A stretch of 64,000 bases of DNA from Paenibacillus taihuensis. Lineage in GTDB: Bacteria; Bacillota; Bacilli; Paenibacillales; Paenibacillaceae. Every line of letters starts with the position of its first letter. Within the stretch, counting starts at the first letter, position 1. The notes beneath the pieces are model-generated. The model saw only the letters and a list, made by a program, of their open reading frames with translations. It had not been told where the DNA came from and ran no database searches. This document shows, piece by piece, positions 18,489 to 26,061 of this stretch. The stretch spans positions 1 to 64,000 of the forward strand of contig NZ_QTTN01000009.1 of assembly GCF_003386535.1 (NCBI RefSeq), in the 5' to 3' direction. The translations under genes and the position numbers were made by a program.

Positions 18489-18683
18489 CTATATTGGAAA
18501 AATCCACTCTAGAACGACCTCAAACACCTAAAATGCAGCCGATGTTGGATAAGTCCACTCACTTTTGCTCAAAAACAGCCGAATCGAATTCGCCCATTCA
18601 GCCGAAAATGAGTGGAGAAATCCATTATAGCCGAGCAAAATCGTTAAATCTGAGCAAAATGAGTGGATTTATCCATTATAGCC
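18489..18683. repeat. Four copies of the TGGA-N-TCCA palindromic repeat (locus 2)
   Basis: Copies lie at 18489-18510 and 18541-18570 (reverse) and at 18605-18632 and 18656-18683 (forward, AAAATGAGTGGA then ATCCATTATAGCC). They share core, orientation pattern and about 25-nt length with those at 11371-11555. The rest of the gap 18283-18759 holds a terminator and, near 18713-18755, a threefold repeat of AATGCTTGCGTACTACAC-like units. Confidence 0.75.
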
Positions 18684-18759
18684 TTGGCGGTCAGAGCGGT
18701 TGGACGCCTACAATGCTTGCGTACTACACAAAGCTTGCGTTCTACACCATGCTTGCGAA

Positions 18760-19560
18760 CTAAACTTGCGCGCTAACCTTCAAATAATGAAGCGCACCCG
18801 CCAAGCTCGTGCTTCTCTCTCCCGACAAACCGCACTCCAGCGATAGGAAGCCGTCATAACGCAATTCTTGTAGTTTGGCAAAAGGCTGCCGGAAGTCCGT
18901 ATGTCCTGTCCCCGGCTCCTTCCTCGCGCTATCCGCAAGGTGGAAATAGCCGATGTGATTGTAGTGCTGCTCGATTGTTGCAGTGAGGTCAGCTTCCTCA
19001 ATATTCATATGGAAGAAGTCAGCCATCACTTTAATGCGCGAGCTTCCCGTACGCTCGATGAGTGAGACAGCCTGCTCGACTCGATTAATCATATGATCCT
19101 CGTAGCGATTAAGCGGCTCCAGCAATAGATAGACACCGATCTGCTCGGCCTTCTCCGCGATTCTCGATAAGGAATCGAGCAAAGCTTCCTGATCGCCTGC
19201 GGCATCGCGAGACAGCGGGACGCCTCTGGAGATAATGCCGAAGGCTGCTGGTGCGATAAGGCCTTGCGCGCCGATTCGCTTGATCTGCTCCATCGATTGG
19301 GCGATGCCAGCTACCGCTTCGAGCCGCTGGTCGCGGTTAAAATCGCCAATCCAATGGCGGTAACCGCCGCATACAGCGCTGGCTGCAACGCCTGATCGCT
19401 CGGAAGCGACGATGATGTCATCTGCTGCCTCTTGCGTGAGCGGGGCTCCGTGATGCGTAATTTCTACGCCGTCATATCCCAGTTGCCCAGCCTCTTCAAA
19501 AATATCCTTGTAGCCGCTCTTGCCGATCAATCTGTCCTGCAATGCGAAGCGCACTGGCAT
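18760..19560 (-). CDS. Sugar phosphate isomerase/epimerase (xylose isomerase-like TIM barrel)
   Basis: The 266-residue cytoplasmic protein shows the AP-endonuclease-2 barrel pattern: YDGVEITHHG, LLLEPLNRYED, VMADFFHMNIEE, GYFHLADSARKEPGTGHTDF and FLSLECG. The Glu, Asp, His and Glu of these motifs are the family's metal ligands. It interconverts keto and aldo sugars or epimerises a sugar. AAAGGAG lies only two bases before the ATG; an in-frame GTG six bases later would be better spaced and may be the true start. It is last in an operon with an AraC regulator and an MDR dehydrogenase. Confidence 0.82.
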   Translation of the reverse strand: MPVRFALQDRLIGKSGYKDIFEEAGQLGYDGVEITHHGAPLTQEAADDIIVASERSGVAASAVCGGYRHWIGDFNRDQRLEAVAGIAQSMEQIKRIGAQGLIAPAAFGIISRGVPLSRDAAGDQEALLDSLSRIAEKAEQIGVYLLLEPLNRYEDHMINRVEQAVSLIERTGSSRIKVMADFFHMNIEEADLTATIEQHYNHIGYFHLADSARKEPGTGHTDFRQPFAKLQELRYDGFLSLECGLSGERSTSLAGALHYLKVSAQV

Positions 19561-19584
19561 GACTCCTTTTCGTCATAAAGTTGG

Positions 19585-20433
19585 TTAGGTTTCGAAGCCG
19601 ATCGGTTTATTAAGCTCACGATATTGGGAAGGCGGAACGCCTACATAGGCTCTGAATAATCGGCTGAAGGTCGGGATTCCGCTGAAGCCTGCCGCAAGCG
19701 CGATTTCGCCGATCGATAAGTCGCTGGTCGTGAGCAGCGTCTTCGCCTTCAGCACTCTCATCTCGCGATGAACCTGGAGCGGAGACTTCCCGAACAATTC
19801 CTTGAAGCGGTTGCTGACATACGTCGGATGCATCTGGATTTTCTGCGCTAATTTGCTTAGAGACAGCTCCTGCTCCGGATGCTGAATAATTTCCGCCAAA
19901 ATGTCCAGAAAGCTGCTCGCATGCGAATCGGGTTGGTTAACCGCATTCTCATTCATCGCCGAAACGAGGATATGGTACAGCAGCTCCAGCGATTTGGCCT
20001 TCTCCAGAATGCGGGTCGGGAGAAATCCCGGTGACGCCTTACGGGAGGTCGCGGAATTTTGAAACTGAAGAAACGCCTGCTCGAACTCCGACGTATTCTC
20101 GAGCCGGAAGACGAGCGGAAGCTGGAACAGACGGAACACATCGATTAAACCGGCGATTTGGAACGTAAAATGCCACCAGAGAAACACCGATTCCTCATTC
20201 GTATCCTTGTAATGATCATGCTCGCAATTCGGAGGAATGAGTACGACATGCCCCTTCTCGATTGGATAGATGGTATCTCCAAGCCGCAAAGTTGCCTTGC
20301 CTTCTTTATGATAAGACATCACATAACAGGGAAGGACGCGACCCAACACTTTCAGCTCTCTGCGGCTATGAATGTCAAACCCATGGATATGCAGCGATGC
20401 ATGCTCGAGCAGCAGATTCAAGCTGTCACTCAC
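19585..20433 (-). CDS. AraC-family regulator with cupin sensor
   Basis: The 282-residue protein has an N-terminal cupin-like ligand domain (about 1-140, with HVVLIPPNCEHDHY). A C-terminal AraC double HTH follows (LSLSKLAQKIQMHPTYVSNRF and IGEIALAAGFSGIPTFSRLFRAY). The GTG at 20433 is chosen because AAGGGAGG sits seven bases upstream; the longer frame adds 50 residues of arginine-rich, unlikely sequence. It lies between the MDR dehydrogenase and the isomerase and probably regulates that operon in response to a sugar. Confidence 0.85.
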   Translation of the reverse strand: MSDSLNLLLEHASLHIHGFDIHSRRELKVLGRVLPCYVMSYHKEGKATLRLGDTIYPIEKGHVVLIPPNCEHDHYKDTNEESVFLWWHFTFQIAGLIDVFRLFQLPLVFRLENTSEFEQAFLQFQNSATSRKASPGFLPTRILEKAKSLELLYHILVSAMNENAVNQPDSHASSFLDILAEIIQHPEQELSLSKLAQKIQMHPTYVSNRFKELFGKSPLQVHREMRVLKAKTLLTTSDLSIGEIALAAGFSGIPTFSRLFRAYVGVPPSQYRELNKPIGFET

Positions 20434-20471
20434 GTTGTTCCCTCCCTTACAGCATGCAATGGCGATAAAAT

Positions 20472-21524
20472 TTAGAAGCGTACGCCCAGCTTGACGCTTC
20501 GTTCCGGATGCTGATCGACGAACTCCTCGTAGCCCTCCGCGCATTCCGCGAATGGGATGACCGGATCGATAATTTCCTCGCAATTGACTCTAGTCGTCTG
20601 CAAAATCGCCCAGCACTCGTTCTCGATCCGTCTCCAGCTCCATCTCGGATGGTCAGGGTTCGGCTCGCTGCATGCGCGGGAGAACACGATCTTGGCATTG
20701 TTGAAATGCGCTTCTCGGCCGAAGTCGAGGCCGCCCTTGAACGCGCGAGCCCAGCCGACATAAGCGATCGTCCCGCCGTACGCTAAACCGCGCAGCGAAG
20801 ATTGAAGCGCGCCTCCATTCGCGCTTGTTTCGATGATGACATCGACGCCGAGCTTGCCGGTTGCCTTCTTCAGCTCGAGTCCAATATCTTGCGACAGCGG
20901 ATCGAACGCCGCATCCGCTCCTGCGCGAAGTGCCGCTTCCCGGCGTCTGGCAATCGGGTCGATGACCGCAACGTAGCTGGCTCCCGCCAGTCGAGCGAAT
21001 TGAGCGGCAAGCGCGCCAATCGCGCCAAGCCCGAAGATCGCTACCGTATCGCCGATCCGCAAGCCGCTGTCCCGGATACCGCCAAGCGCGAACTGAGCGG
21101 GATCGAAGCACAGCGCATTTTTCCAAGGCATCGTATCCGGCATCTTGAGCAAATAGTAGTTATCGACCGCGTTCACGATATGCGTCTCCCGAATGCCTCC
21201 GTATCCGCATACAAGGTCGCCAACTTTGTAATCCGTCACGTCGCTGCCTGCTTCAACAATGATGCCAACCCACTGGTTACCCAAGTTCCATTTGCCGAAT
21301 TTATCGGACTTGTTCGTATCGTCCCGCGGAATAAACGCATGCCATTCTTCGTTGTAGTAATCGTTCACATGCGGGCTTTCTCCGCGGAACTCGGCAAGCT
21401 CGGAGCCATGCTTCGGCGAAGCATACTGGATCTGAACCTTCACTTGATGCGCCTGGACGGCTTCATCCTCATATTCGAACAATGCTGCTTTTCTAGGAGA
21501 GACCGCGATTAATTTTTGCGTCAT
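20472..21524 (-). CDS. MDR-family dehydrogenase lacking zinc ligands
   Basis: The 350-residue protein has the medium-chain dehydrogenase fold with a clear Rossmann motif (VAIFGLGAIGALAAQFA) and VIIETSAN. The catalytic zinc ligands are missing: the usual CGSD becomes SPKHGSE and the GHE motif becomes GNQ. The four-cysteine structural zinc loop is also absent. It is therefore probably an NAD(P)-dependent sugar or polyol oxidoreductase of a zinc-free branch. The start is the ATG seven bases after AAAGGAG. It is first gene of the operon with the AraC regulator and the isomerase, behind a cre-like site at 21553-21564. Confidence 0.8.
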   Translation of the reverse strand: MTQKLIAVSPRKAALFEYEDEAVQAHQVKVQIQYASPKHGSELAEFRGESPHVNDYYNEEWHAFIPRDDTNKSDKFGKWNLGNQWVGIIVEAGSDVTDYKVGDLVCGYGGIRETHIVNAVDNYYLLKMPDTMPWKNALCFDPAQFALGGIRDSGLRIGDTVAIFGLGAIGALAAQFARLAGASYVAVIDPIARRREAALRAGADAAFDPLSQDIGLELKKATGKLGVDVIIETSANGGALQSSLRGLAYGGTIAYVGWARAFKGGLDFGREAHFNNAKIVFSRACSEPNPDHPRWSWRRIENECWAILQTTRVNCEEIIDPVIPFAECAEGYEEFVDQHPERSVKLGVRF

Positions 21525-21552
21525 TTTCATGCTCCTTTGCATTGGATTCGTA

Positions 21553-21564
21553 GTAAGCGCTTAC
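21553..21564. promoter_or_regulatory. cre-like / LacI-type operator
   Basis: GTAAGCGCTTAC is a perfect 12-bp palindrome matching the centre of the CcpA catabolite-responsive element (TGTAAGCGCTTACA). It lies 29 bases before the start of the MDR dehydrogenase gene, so binding would reduce expression. CcpA or another LacI-family protein could bind it. Confidence 0.6.
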
Positions 21565-21695
21565 GACTTAGCCTAATTATAAGGACATCCGCAGAGCCCG
21601 TATATAGCGGTAATAAATTGATATATAACACTTTTACAGGTCATCCGATTGGTGCGTGCAACTGCAAAGTACAATGAGTACAACTCCAATAACAA

Positions 21696-21746
21696 AAAGA
21701 CCCGCAAGACAGACATCGCGATCAAATGTCCGTCTTACAGGTCTTT
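21696..21746 (-). terminator. Terminator after the Gfo/Idh gene
   Basis: AAAGACC (21696-21702) pairs with GGTCTTT (21740-21746), enclosing AAGACAGACAT pairing with ATGTCCGTCTT. On the minus strand five T follow. It is 11 bases past the stop at 21758. Confidence 0.75.
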
Positions 21747-21757
21747 GTTCAGTGGCG

Positions 21758-23008
21758 TTACGGCTGCTGCTTCAGCTCTTCAATATAGCTCTCGAAGCAT
21801 ACGGTCTGGCCGGTTAAGCGTGACTTCTCAGCGGCGAAAACAAGCAGGTGGCTGTGCGCGGATTCCATGCCCGAGCTGACGCCCGACGTTTCCGTCTCTA
21901 CTTGTCGGACGAAGCTCTGCATCAGCACCGAATCGGCTCCGCTGTGCGAGCCCTCCTGCTGCTCTGGCCGAATAATCTCCGTCTTGCCGGAGAAGTGGCG
22001 GATCTCGATCTCATTCGTACCGGAATGGCCGAGCAGCTCGCCGGTCGTGCCCATGATCTTGAAGGAACGGCTCGTATCGCGCGTGAATGCCGTCATCGTA
22101 AAAGCCACCGTCACGTCGTTATCGAACAGCAGGTTCACGACTTGGTGATCGACGACATCGTTATCGCACCGGAACACGCATCTGCCGTACGGCCCGTGCT
22201 TGAGAGCATGCAGCCGCGCTTCGATCGTCGGTTCGAGCGAGACGACATTTTGCGGCCACTCGTCCTTCTCGTTCAGGTAGAGCTTGATCGCCGACACCGG
22301 ACATTCATGTTCCACCTTACAGCCATCCGTACAGCGGGCGGTTGATCCTTCCGGTGCGTTCTCCTCGCGGAAATACGACAGACTACCGTAGGACGACACA
22401 CTCTTGCAGCTGCCGCCGATGATCCACTTCAAGTAATCGAGATCATGGCAGCACTTCTGCAGCAGCATCGGGCTGGACAAGGTGCTGTTGCGCCAGTTGC
22501 CCCGGACAAAGCTGTGCGCTTGGTGTGCGAAGCCGACGTTCTCCGTCCACTGGATCGTCATCAGCTTGCCGACAGCGCCTTGATCGAGCAGCTGTTTCAC
22601 AGTGCGGAAGTAGTTCGAGTACCGCATGCTATGGCAAATGGTGAGAATCCGGCCCCGACGCTCCGCCTCCTCCGCCATCAGCAGCGCTTCCTTCGGATTC
22701 GGCGACATTGGCTTCTCCAGCAGAATATGATAGCCGACCTCCAGCGCTTTCATCGTCGGTTCATAATGCTCCTGGTCCATGGTGCAAATGAGCAGCGCCT
22801 CGCATAGCTTGGGCTGATTCAGCAGTTCCTCCCAGCTCTCGAACTGCATCTCCGGCGCGATGCCGTACATCTTCGCGAACTTCAGCCTGCGTTCCTCGTT
22901 CGGTTCCGCTACGGCAATGAACTTGATCTCATGCGGCTTGCGCAGCGCATAGGAGCCGAGGCCGAACATCCCCCGACTGCCTGCGCCGATTACGGCGGCG
23001 TGAATCAT
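21758..23008 (-). CDS. Gfo/Idh/MocA oxidoreductase with cysteine cluster
   Basis: The roughly 416-residue protein starts with the Rossmann motif AAVIGAGSRGMFG and has LLEKPMSPN (EKP, catalytic Lys). A mid-protein insert RCTDGCKVEHECPVSA places four Cys close together, and CVFRCDND follows. This Cys-rich subclass of long Gfo/Idh proteins is common in Paenibacillus, and the Cys may bind metal. Three in-frame ATG lie close together (23029, 23020, 23008); 23008 is spaced 12 bases from GGGGAGG and leads directly into the dinucleotide motif. It is downstream of the aldolase and DeoR genes, separated by a tandem repeat. The substrate is unknown. Confidence 0.83.
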   Translation of the reverse strand: MIHAAVIGAGSRGMFGLGSYALRKPHEIKFIAVAEPNEERRLKFAKMYGIAPEMQFESWEELLNQPKLCEALLICTMDQEHYEPTMKALEVGYHILLEKPMSPNPKEALLMAEEAERRGRILTICHSMRYSNYFRTVKQLLDQGAVGKLMTIQWTENVGFAHQAHSFVRGNWRNSTLSSPMLLQKCCHDLDYLKWIIGGSCKSVSSYGSLSYFREENAPEGSTARCTDGCKVEHECPVSAIKLYLNEKDEWPQNVVSLEPTIEARLHALKHGPYGRCVFRCDNDVVDHQVVNLLFDNDVTVAFTMTAFTRDTSRSFKIMGTTGELLGHSGTNEIEIRHFSGKTEIIRPEQQEGSHSGADSVLMQSFVRQVETETSGVSSGMESAHSHLLVFAAEKSRLTGQTVCFESYIEELKQQP

Positions 23009-23033
23009 GGCTTCATCCATCCTCCCCATGAAA

Positions 23034-23104
23034 AGATTAATGATTAGAGATTAATGATTAGAGATTAAAGATTAGAGATTCGAGATTCGAGACTAAAGAT
23101 TAAA
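23034..23104. repeat. Short tandem repeat (GATTAGA/GATTAAT units)
   Basis: About 70 bases consist of degenerate copies of GATTAGA, GATTAAT and GATTCGA between the DeoR and Gfo/Idh genes. It reaches the stop codon region of the DeoR gene. No function is apparent; it looks like replication slippage. Confidence 0.7.
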
Positions 23105-23825
23105 GGTCCGTAATAACGCCCGTTACGCCATCGTACGGAATAATCGTGAACAGCGCCGACTTGTGCAGCTTCGTCTGGTCATAGACCGCATACACCTGGC
23201 TGGACCGGGCGATGAACAGCTGGGCAATCCGCGCTTCCAGCTCGGAATGCGTCGTGAAGCCATGCTCCTTCGAGACGCCATCGACGCCGAGGAACATCTT
23301 CGTAATGTTCAGCTTCTCGATGACGCTCTCCGCCAGCGGTCCGATCAGCTCATAGCTCTTGTGCCGCATGACGCCGCCCGATACGACGACCTGAACGCCC
23401 TCCGCATCGAACAGCTCTGCCGCAATATTGACGGCGTTCGTGACGACCGTTATGTTCTGATGAGCTTTCAGCGCCTTCGCAATGAGGAACGTCGTCGTCC
23501 CGCCTGTTAAGCAGATGACATCGCCCTCTTCGACCATTGCCGCAGCGGCCGCCGCGATGCGCTCCTTGCCTTCCTTGCTGACCGAACGTTTATCGGCAAA
23601 TGCAAGCTCCGCCGCATTGCTGCGACTGCCGCTGTTGCCCTCATCATAGACCGCCCCGCCAATCGTGCGGATGATGTAATTCTCTTGCTCCAGCGCTTCC
23701 AGATCACGGCGGACCGTAGCGATCGAGCTCTCAGTAATGTCCATTAGCTCGCTAACGGTTGCTTTACCGGATTGCTTAATATGCTCCAGCATTTTCGTTC
23801 TGCGCAGTTCGCCCTTTGATTGCAT
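23100..23825 (-). CDS. DeoR-family transcriptional regulator
   Basis: The 241-residue protein has an N-terminal winged HTH (KATVSELMDITESSIATVRRDLEALE, about 20-50). The C-terminal DeoR sugar-phosphate sensor domain resembles a phosphosugar isomerase (CLTGGTTTFLIAKAL, NAVNIAAEL, FLGVDGVSKEHGFT). Such proteins repress sugar operons and release DNA when a sugar phosphate binds. The ATG at 23825 has GGAGG 11 bases upstream. It is co-transcribed with the aldolase, 27 bases downstream of it. The perfect inverted repeat at 24794-24828 is the likely operator. Confidence 0.88.
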   Translation of the reverse strand: MQSKGELRRTKMLEHIKQSGKATVSELMDITESSIATVRRDLEALEQENYIIRTIGGAVYDEGNSGSRSNAAELAFADKRSVSKEGKERIAAAAAAMVEEGDVICLTGGTTTFLIAKALKAHQNITVVTNAVNIAAELFDAEGVQVVVSGGVMRHKSYELIGPLAESVIEKLNITKMFLGVDGVSKEHGFTTHSELEARIAQLFIARSSQVYAVYDQTKLHKSALFTIIPYDGVTGVITDL

Positions 23826-23852
23826 AATAAGTCTTGCCTCCACCTGCCCAGT

Positions 23853-24728
23853 TTAACGTTGTTGTATGCTGGCAGCCGCCTTGCCGATACAGCCGCAAAG
23901 CTGCATTTTCTCGATGGCGAGCTGCTTGACTGCTTTCTTTGCCGGTACCATGTAGGTTCGGGGATCGTTCTCGCTTGGCTGCTCCGCAAACACCTGCTTG
24001 ATTGCATCCGAGAACGCGATACGAAGCTCTGTCGCGATGTTCATCTTCGCCATGCCGAGCGAGACGGCGAGCTTCACCTGCTCGGCCGGAATGCCTGAGC
24101 CGCCATGAAGCACCAGCGGTACGGCTACAAGCTCCGCAATCGCGGCGATTCGCTTGAAATCGATGTTCGGCGTTCCCTTGTAGATGCCATGCGCCGTGCC
24201 AATTGCAGGCGCCAGCGTATGGACGCCCGTACGGGCCATGAACGCAAAACACTCGTCCGGGTCGGCAAGCAACGCGTCCTGATCCTCGACGACAATGTCG
24301 TCTTCGACGCCGCCGACTTTGCCAAGCTCGGCTTCGACGTTAACGCCGGCTGCGGCCGCCACTTCCATGACCTTCTTCGTGCGAGCGATATTTTCCTCAA
24401 AAGGATGCATCGAAGCATCAATCATAACAGAGGTATAGCCTGCGCGAATACATTTGACGATGAGATCGAAGTCCGTGCAGTGATCAAGATGCAAGGCAAT
24501 CGGCAAGCCGGTCCGGTTCGCCGCGACTGTCGCGGCAGCGGCGATGTAGTCCGGCCCCAGGTGCTTCACGGTTCCAACTGTCGATTGGATGATAAGCGGC
24601 GACTGCGTCTCCTCGGCAGCCTCTGTTACGGCTTGAAGCATTTCTAACGTGTGAACATTGAATGCGGCGACGGCGTAACGGCCTTCCCTTGCGCTTTGAA
24701 GCATGTTCGTAGATGAAATGAGCGGCAT
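23853..24728 (-). CDS. Class II fructose/tagatose-bisphosphate aldolase family protein
   Basis: The 291-residue cytoplasmic enzyme has LHLDHCTDF (80-87; catalytic Asp and zinc His), a second Glu/His metal region and HGGSGIPAEQ followed by SLGMAKMNIATELR. All are diagnostic of class II aldolases (Fba, GatY, KbaY). It cleaves a ketose bisphosphate, or a ketose-1-phosphate in relatives, to DHAP and an aldehyde. The adjoining DeoR regulator and the divergent AgaS-like SIS protein suggest a GatY/KbaY-type role in tagatose or galactosamine catabolism rather than central glycolysis. It is first gene of the minus-strand operon. Confidence 0.87.
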   Translation of the reverse strand: MPLISSTNMLQSAREGRYAVAAFNVHTLEMLQAVTEAAEETQSPLIIQSTVGTVKHLGPDYIAAAATVAANRTGLPIALHLDHCTDFDLIVKCIRAGYTSVMIDASMHPFEENIARTKKVMEVAAAAGVNVEAELGKVGGVEDDIVVEDQDALLADPDECFAFMARTGVHTLAPAIGTAHGIYKGTPNIDFKRIAAIAELVAVPLVLHGGSGIPAEQVKLAVSLGMAKMNIATELRIAFSDAIKQVFAEQPSENDPRTYMVPAKKAVKQLAIEKMQLCGCIGKAAASIQQR

Positions 24729-24793
24729 ACTTTGCTTCTCCTCCCCATGCTGAACCTGATAGCTTCATCATAGCTTGAGTGCATGATGTTTAC

Positions 24794-24828
24794 AATCATA
24801 ATTTGATCGATTAGATCAAATTATGATT
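24794..24828. promoter_or_regulatory. Perfect 15-bp inverted repeat, probable DeoR operator
   Basis: AATCATAATTTGATC (24794-24808) and its exact reverse complement (24814-24828) flank GATTA. It lies in the divergent region between the aldolase-DeoR operon and the SIS gene, 66 bases upstream of the aldolase start and 109 upstream of the SIS start. That is an ideal place for one repressor to control both sides. A GATTGATCG half-copy follows at 24825-24833. Confidence 0.7.
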
Positions 24829-24936
24829 GATCGCATCACGGGAACGATCTATGATAGAGATACAAGAAACTGGAAGCTGAAGTGATGGATAAAGTGATGG
24901 AGTAAGTGAGTGACCATTCGGAGGAGGCGTTCAATA

Positions 24937-25989
24937 ATGAGCTTGACCTATGAGGAAATCAAGAAGCAGTACGCCGCATTGCAGCTGACGTACGACTATA
25001 TGCTAGAGCATCGCGATGCCATTACCGCATTCATCCGCGCGCAGGGGAAGCGCTCGGTAACGTTCATTGGCTGCGGCTCCAGCTACACGCTAAGCTTATC
25101 GGCGGCATTCTCCTTCCGCCTGCGCACCGAGTTCCCCGCATCCGCACTCGCCGGCGGCGATCTGCTGCTGAATGCCGACGCCTACGAGCCGCTGCTTCGC
25201 GATACGCTGCTCATTGCACCATCCCGCTCGGGCTCGACAAGTGAAATTGTCGAAGCCGTTCGGCTGCTCAAAGCTCGCGGTGACGAGGCTTCCGTCCCCG
25301 TGCTAGCGCTCTCCTGCGTCGCGGACTCTGCGCTGTCCGAAATCGCCGACTTCACATTGACGCTGCCATGGGCATTCGATCATAGCGTCTGCCAGACTCG
25401 AACGGTGACGAACCTGTTTACCGCAGGTCTCTTGCTCGCCGCATTTCTAGGCGATGACGAAGCGGTCATCGAAGATATCGGCCTCGCGATTGCACAAGGC
25501 GAGGCGTTCATGAGCCGCGTCGAATCCGCTATTCGCGCGGTCAGCGACTACAACTGGACGAACGCGGTCATTCTCGCCGACGGGGAGCTGAACGGACTCG
25601 CCGCCGAAGGCGCGATCGCGCTGACGGAAATCGCCAAAGTGCAGGCGCATGCGTATCATCTGCTGGACGTCCGTCACGGCCCGATGGTGACGATCGGTCC
25701 TGATACGCTCGTCATCTCGCATCTGACACACAGCGGCGCGGAGCATCAGCGTAAGCTTATGCAGGACATCCGCTCCCGCGGCGCCAAAGTCATCGCGTTC
25801 GGCAATGCGTCGATGCCGATTGGGCAGCCGGATGTTGATCTTGCCGTTTCAACGGAGTCGCCGCTCGCACTGCCTGCGCAGGGCATTCCGTTCATCTTCA
25901 TCCCGCAGATCGTCGCCTTGTGCAGCGCGGAGCGGCAGGGCTTCAACCCGGATCAGCCGGATGGGCTGACCGCTTGGGTGAAGCTGTAA
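24937..25989 (+). CDS. SIS-domain sugar isomerase/deaminase (AgaS/GlmS-isomerase-like)
   Basis: The 350-residue protein holds two SIS domains: the first with FIGCGSSYTLS and APSRSGSTSEIVEA, the second with AVILADGELNGLAAEGAIALTEIAK and VRHGPM. This layout matches the isomerase half of GlmS and AgaS or fructosamine-6-phosphate deglycases. The start at 24937 follows GGAGGAGG by nine bases. It is divergent from an aldolase/DeoR operon across a palindrome. With the aldolase, a galactosamine-6-phosphate or fructosamine-type pathway is plausible. The exact phosphosugar remains open. Confidence 0.82.
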   Translation: MSLTYEEIKKQYAALQLTYDYMLEHRDAITAFIRAQGKRSVTFIGCGSSYTLSLSAAFSFRLRTEFPASALAGGDLLLNADAYEPLLRDTLLIAPSRSGSTSEIVEAVRLLKARGDEASVPVLALSCVADSALSEIADFTLTLPWAFDHSVCQTRTVTNLFTAGLLLAAFLGDDEAVIEDIGLAIAQGEAFMSRVESAIRAVSDYNWTNAVILADGELNGLAAEGAIALTEIAKVQAHAYHLLDVRHGPMVTIGPDTLVISHLTHSGAEHQRKLMQDIRSRGAKVIAFGNASMPIGQPDVDLAVSTESPLALPAQGIPFIFIPQIVALCSAERQGFNPDQPDGLTAWVKL

Positions 25990-25996
25990 TATAGGC

Positions 25997-26043
25997 AAGA
26001 GGCATCCTCCCTTAGCTTGAGGGAGAATGCCTCTTTTCTTTTT
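25997..26043. terminator. Bidirectional terminator between convergent genes
   Basis: AAGAGGCAT (25997-26005) with CCTCCC pairs with GGGAG and ATGCCTCTT (26027-26035) around TTAGCTTGA. It is followed by a T-rich tail. It ends the SIS gene and may also serve the convergent four-gene operon ending at 26062. Confidence 0.85.
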
Positions 26044-26061
26044 CCCTTGAATCTAGCTCGT

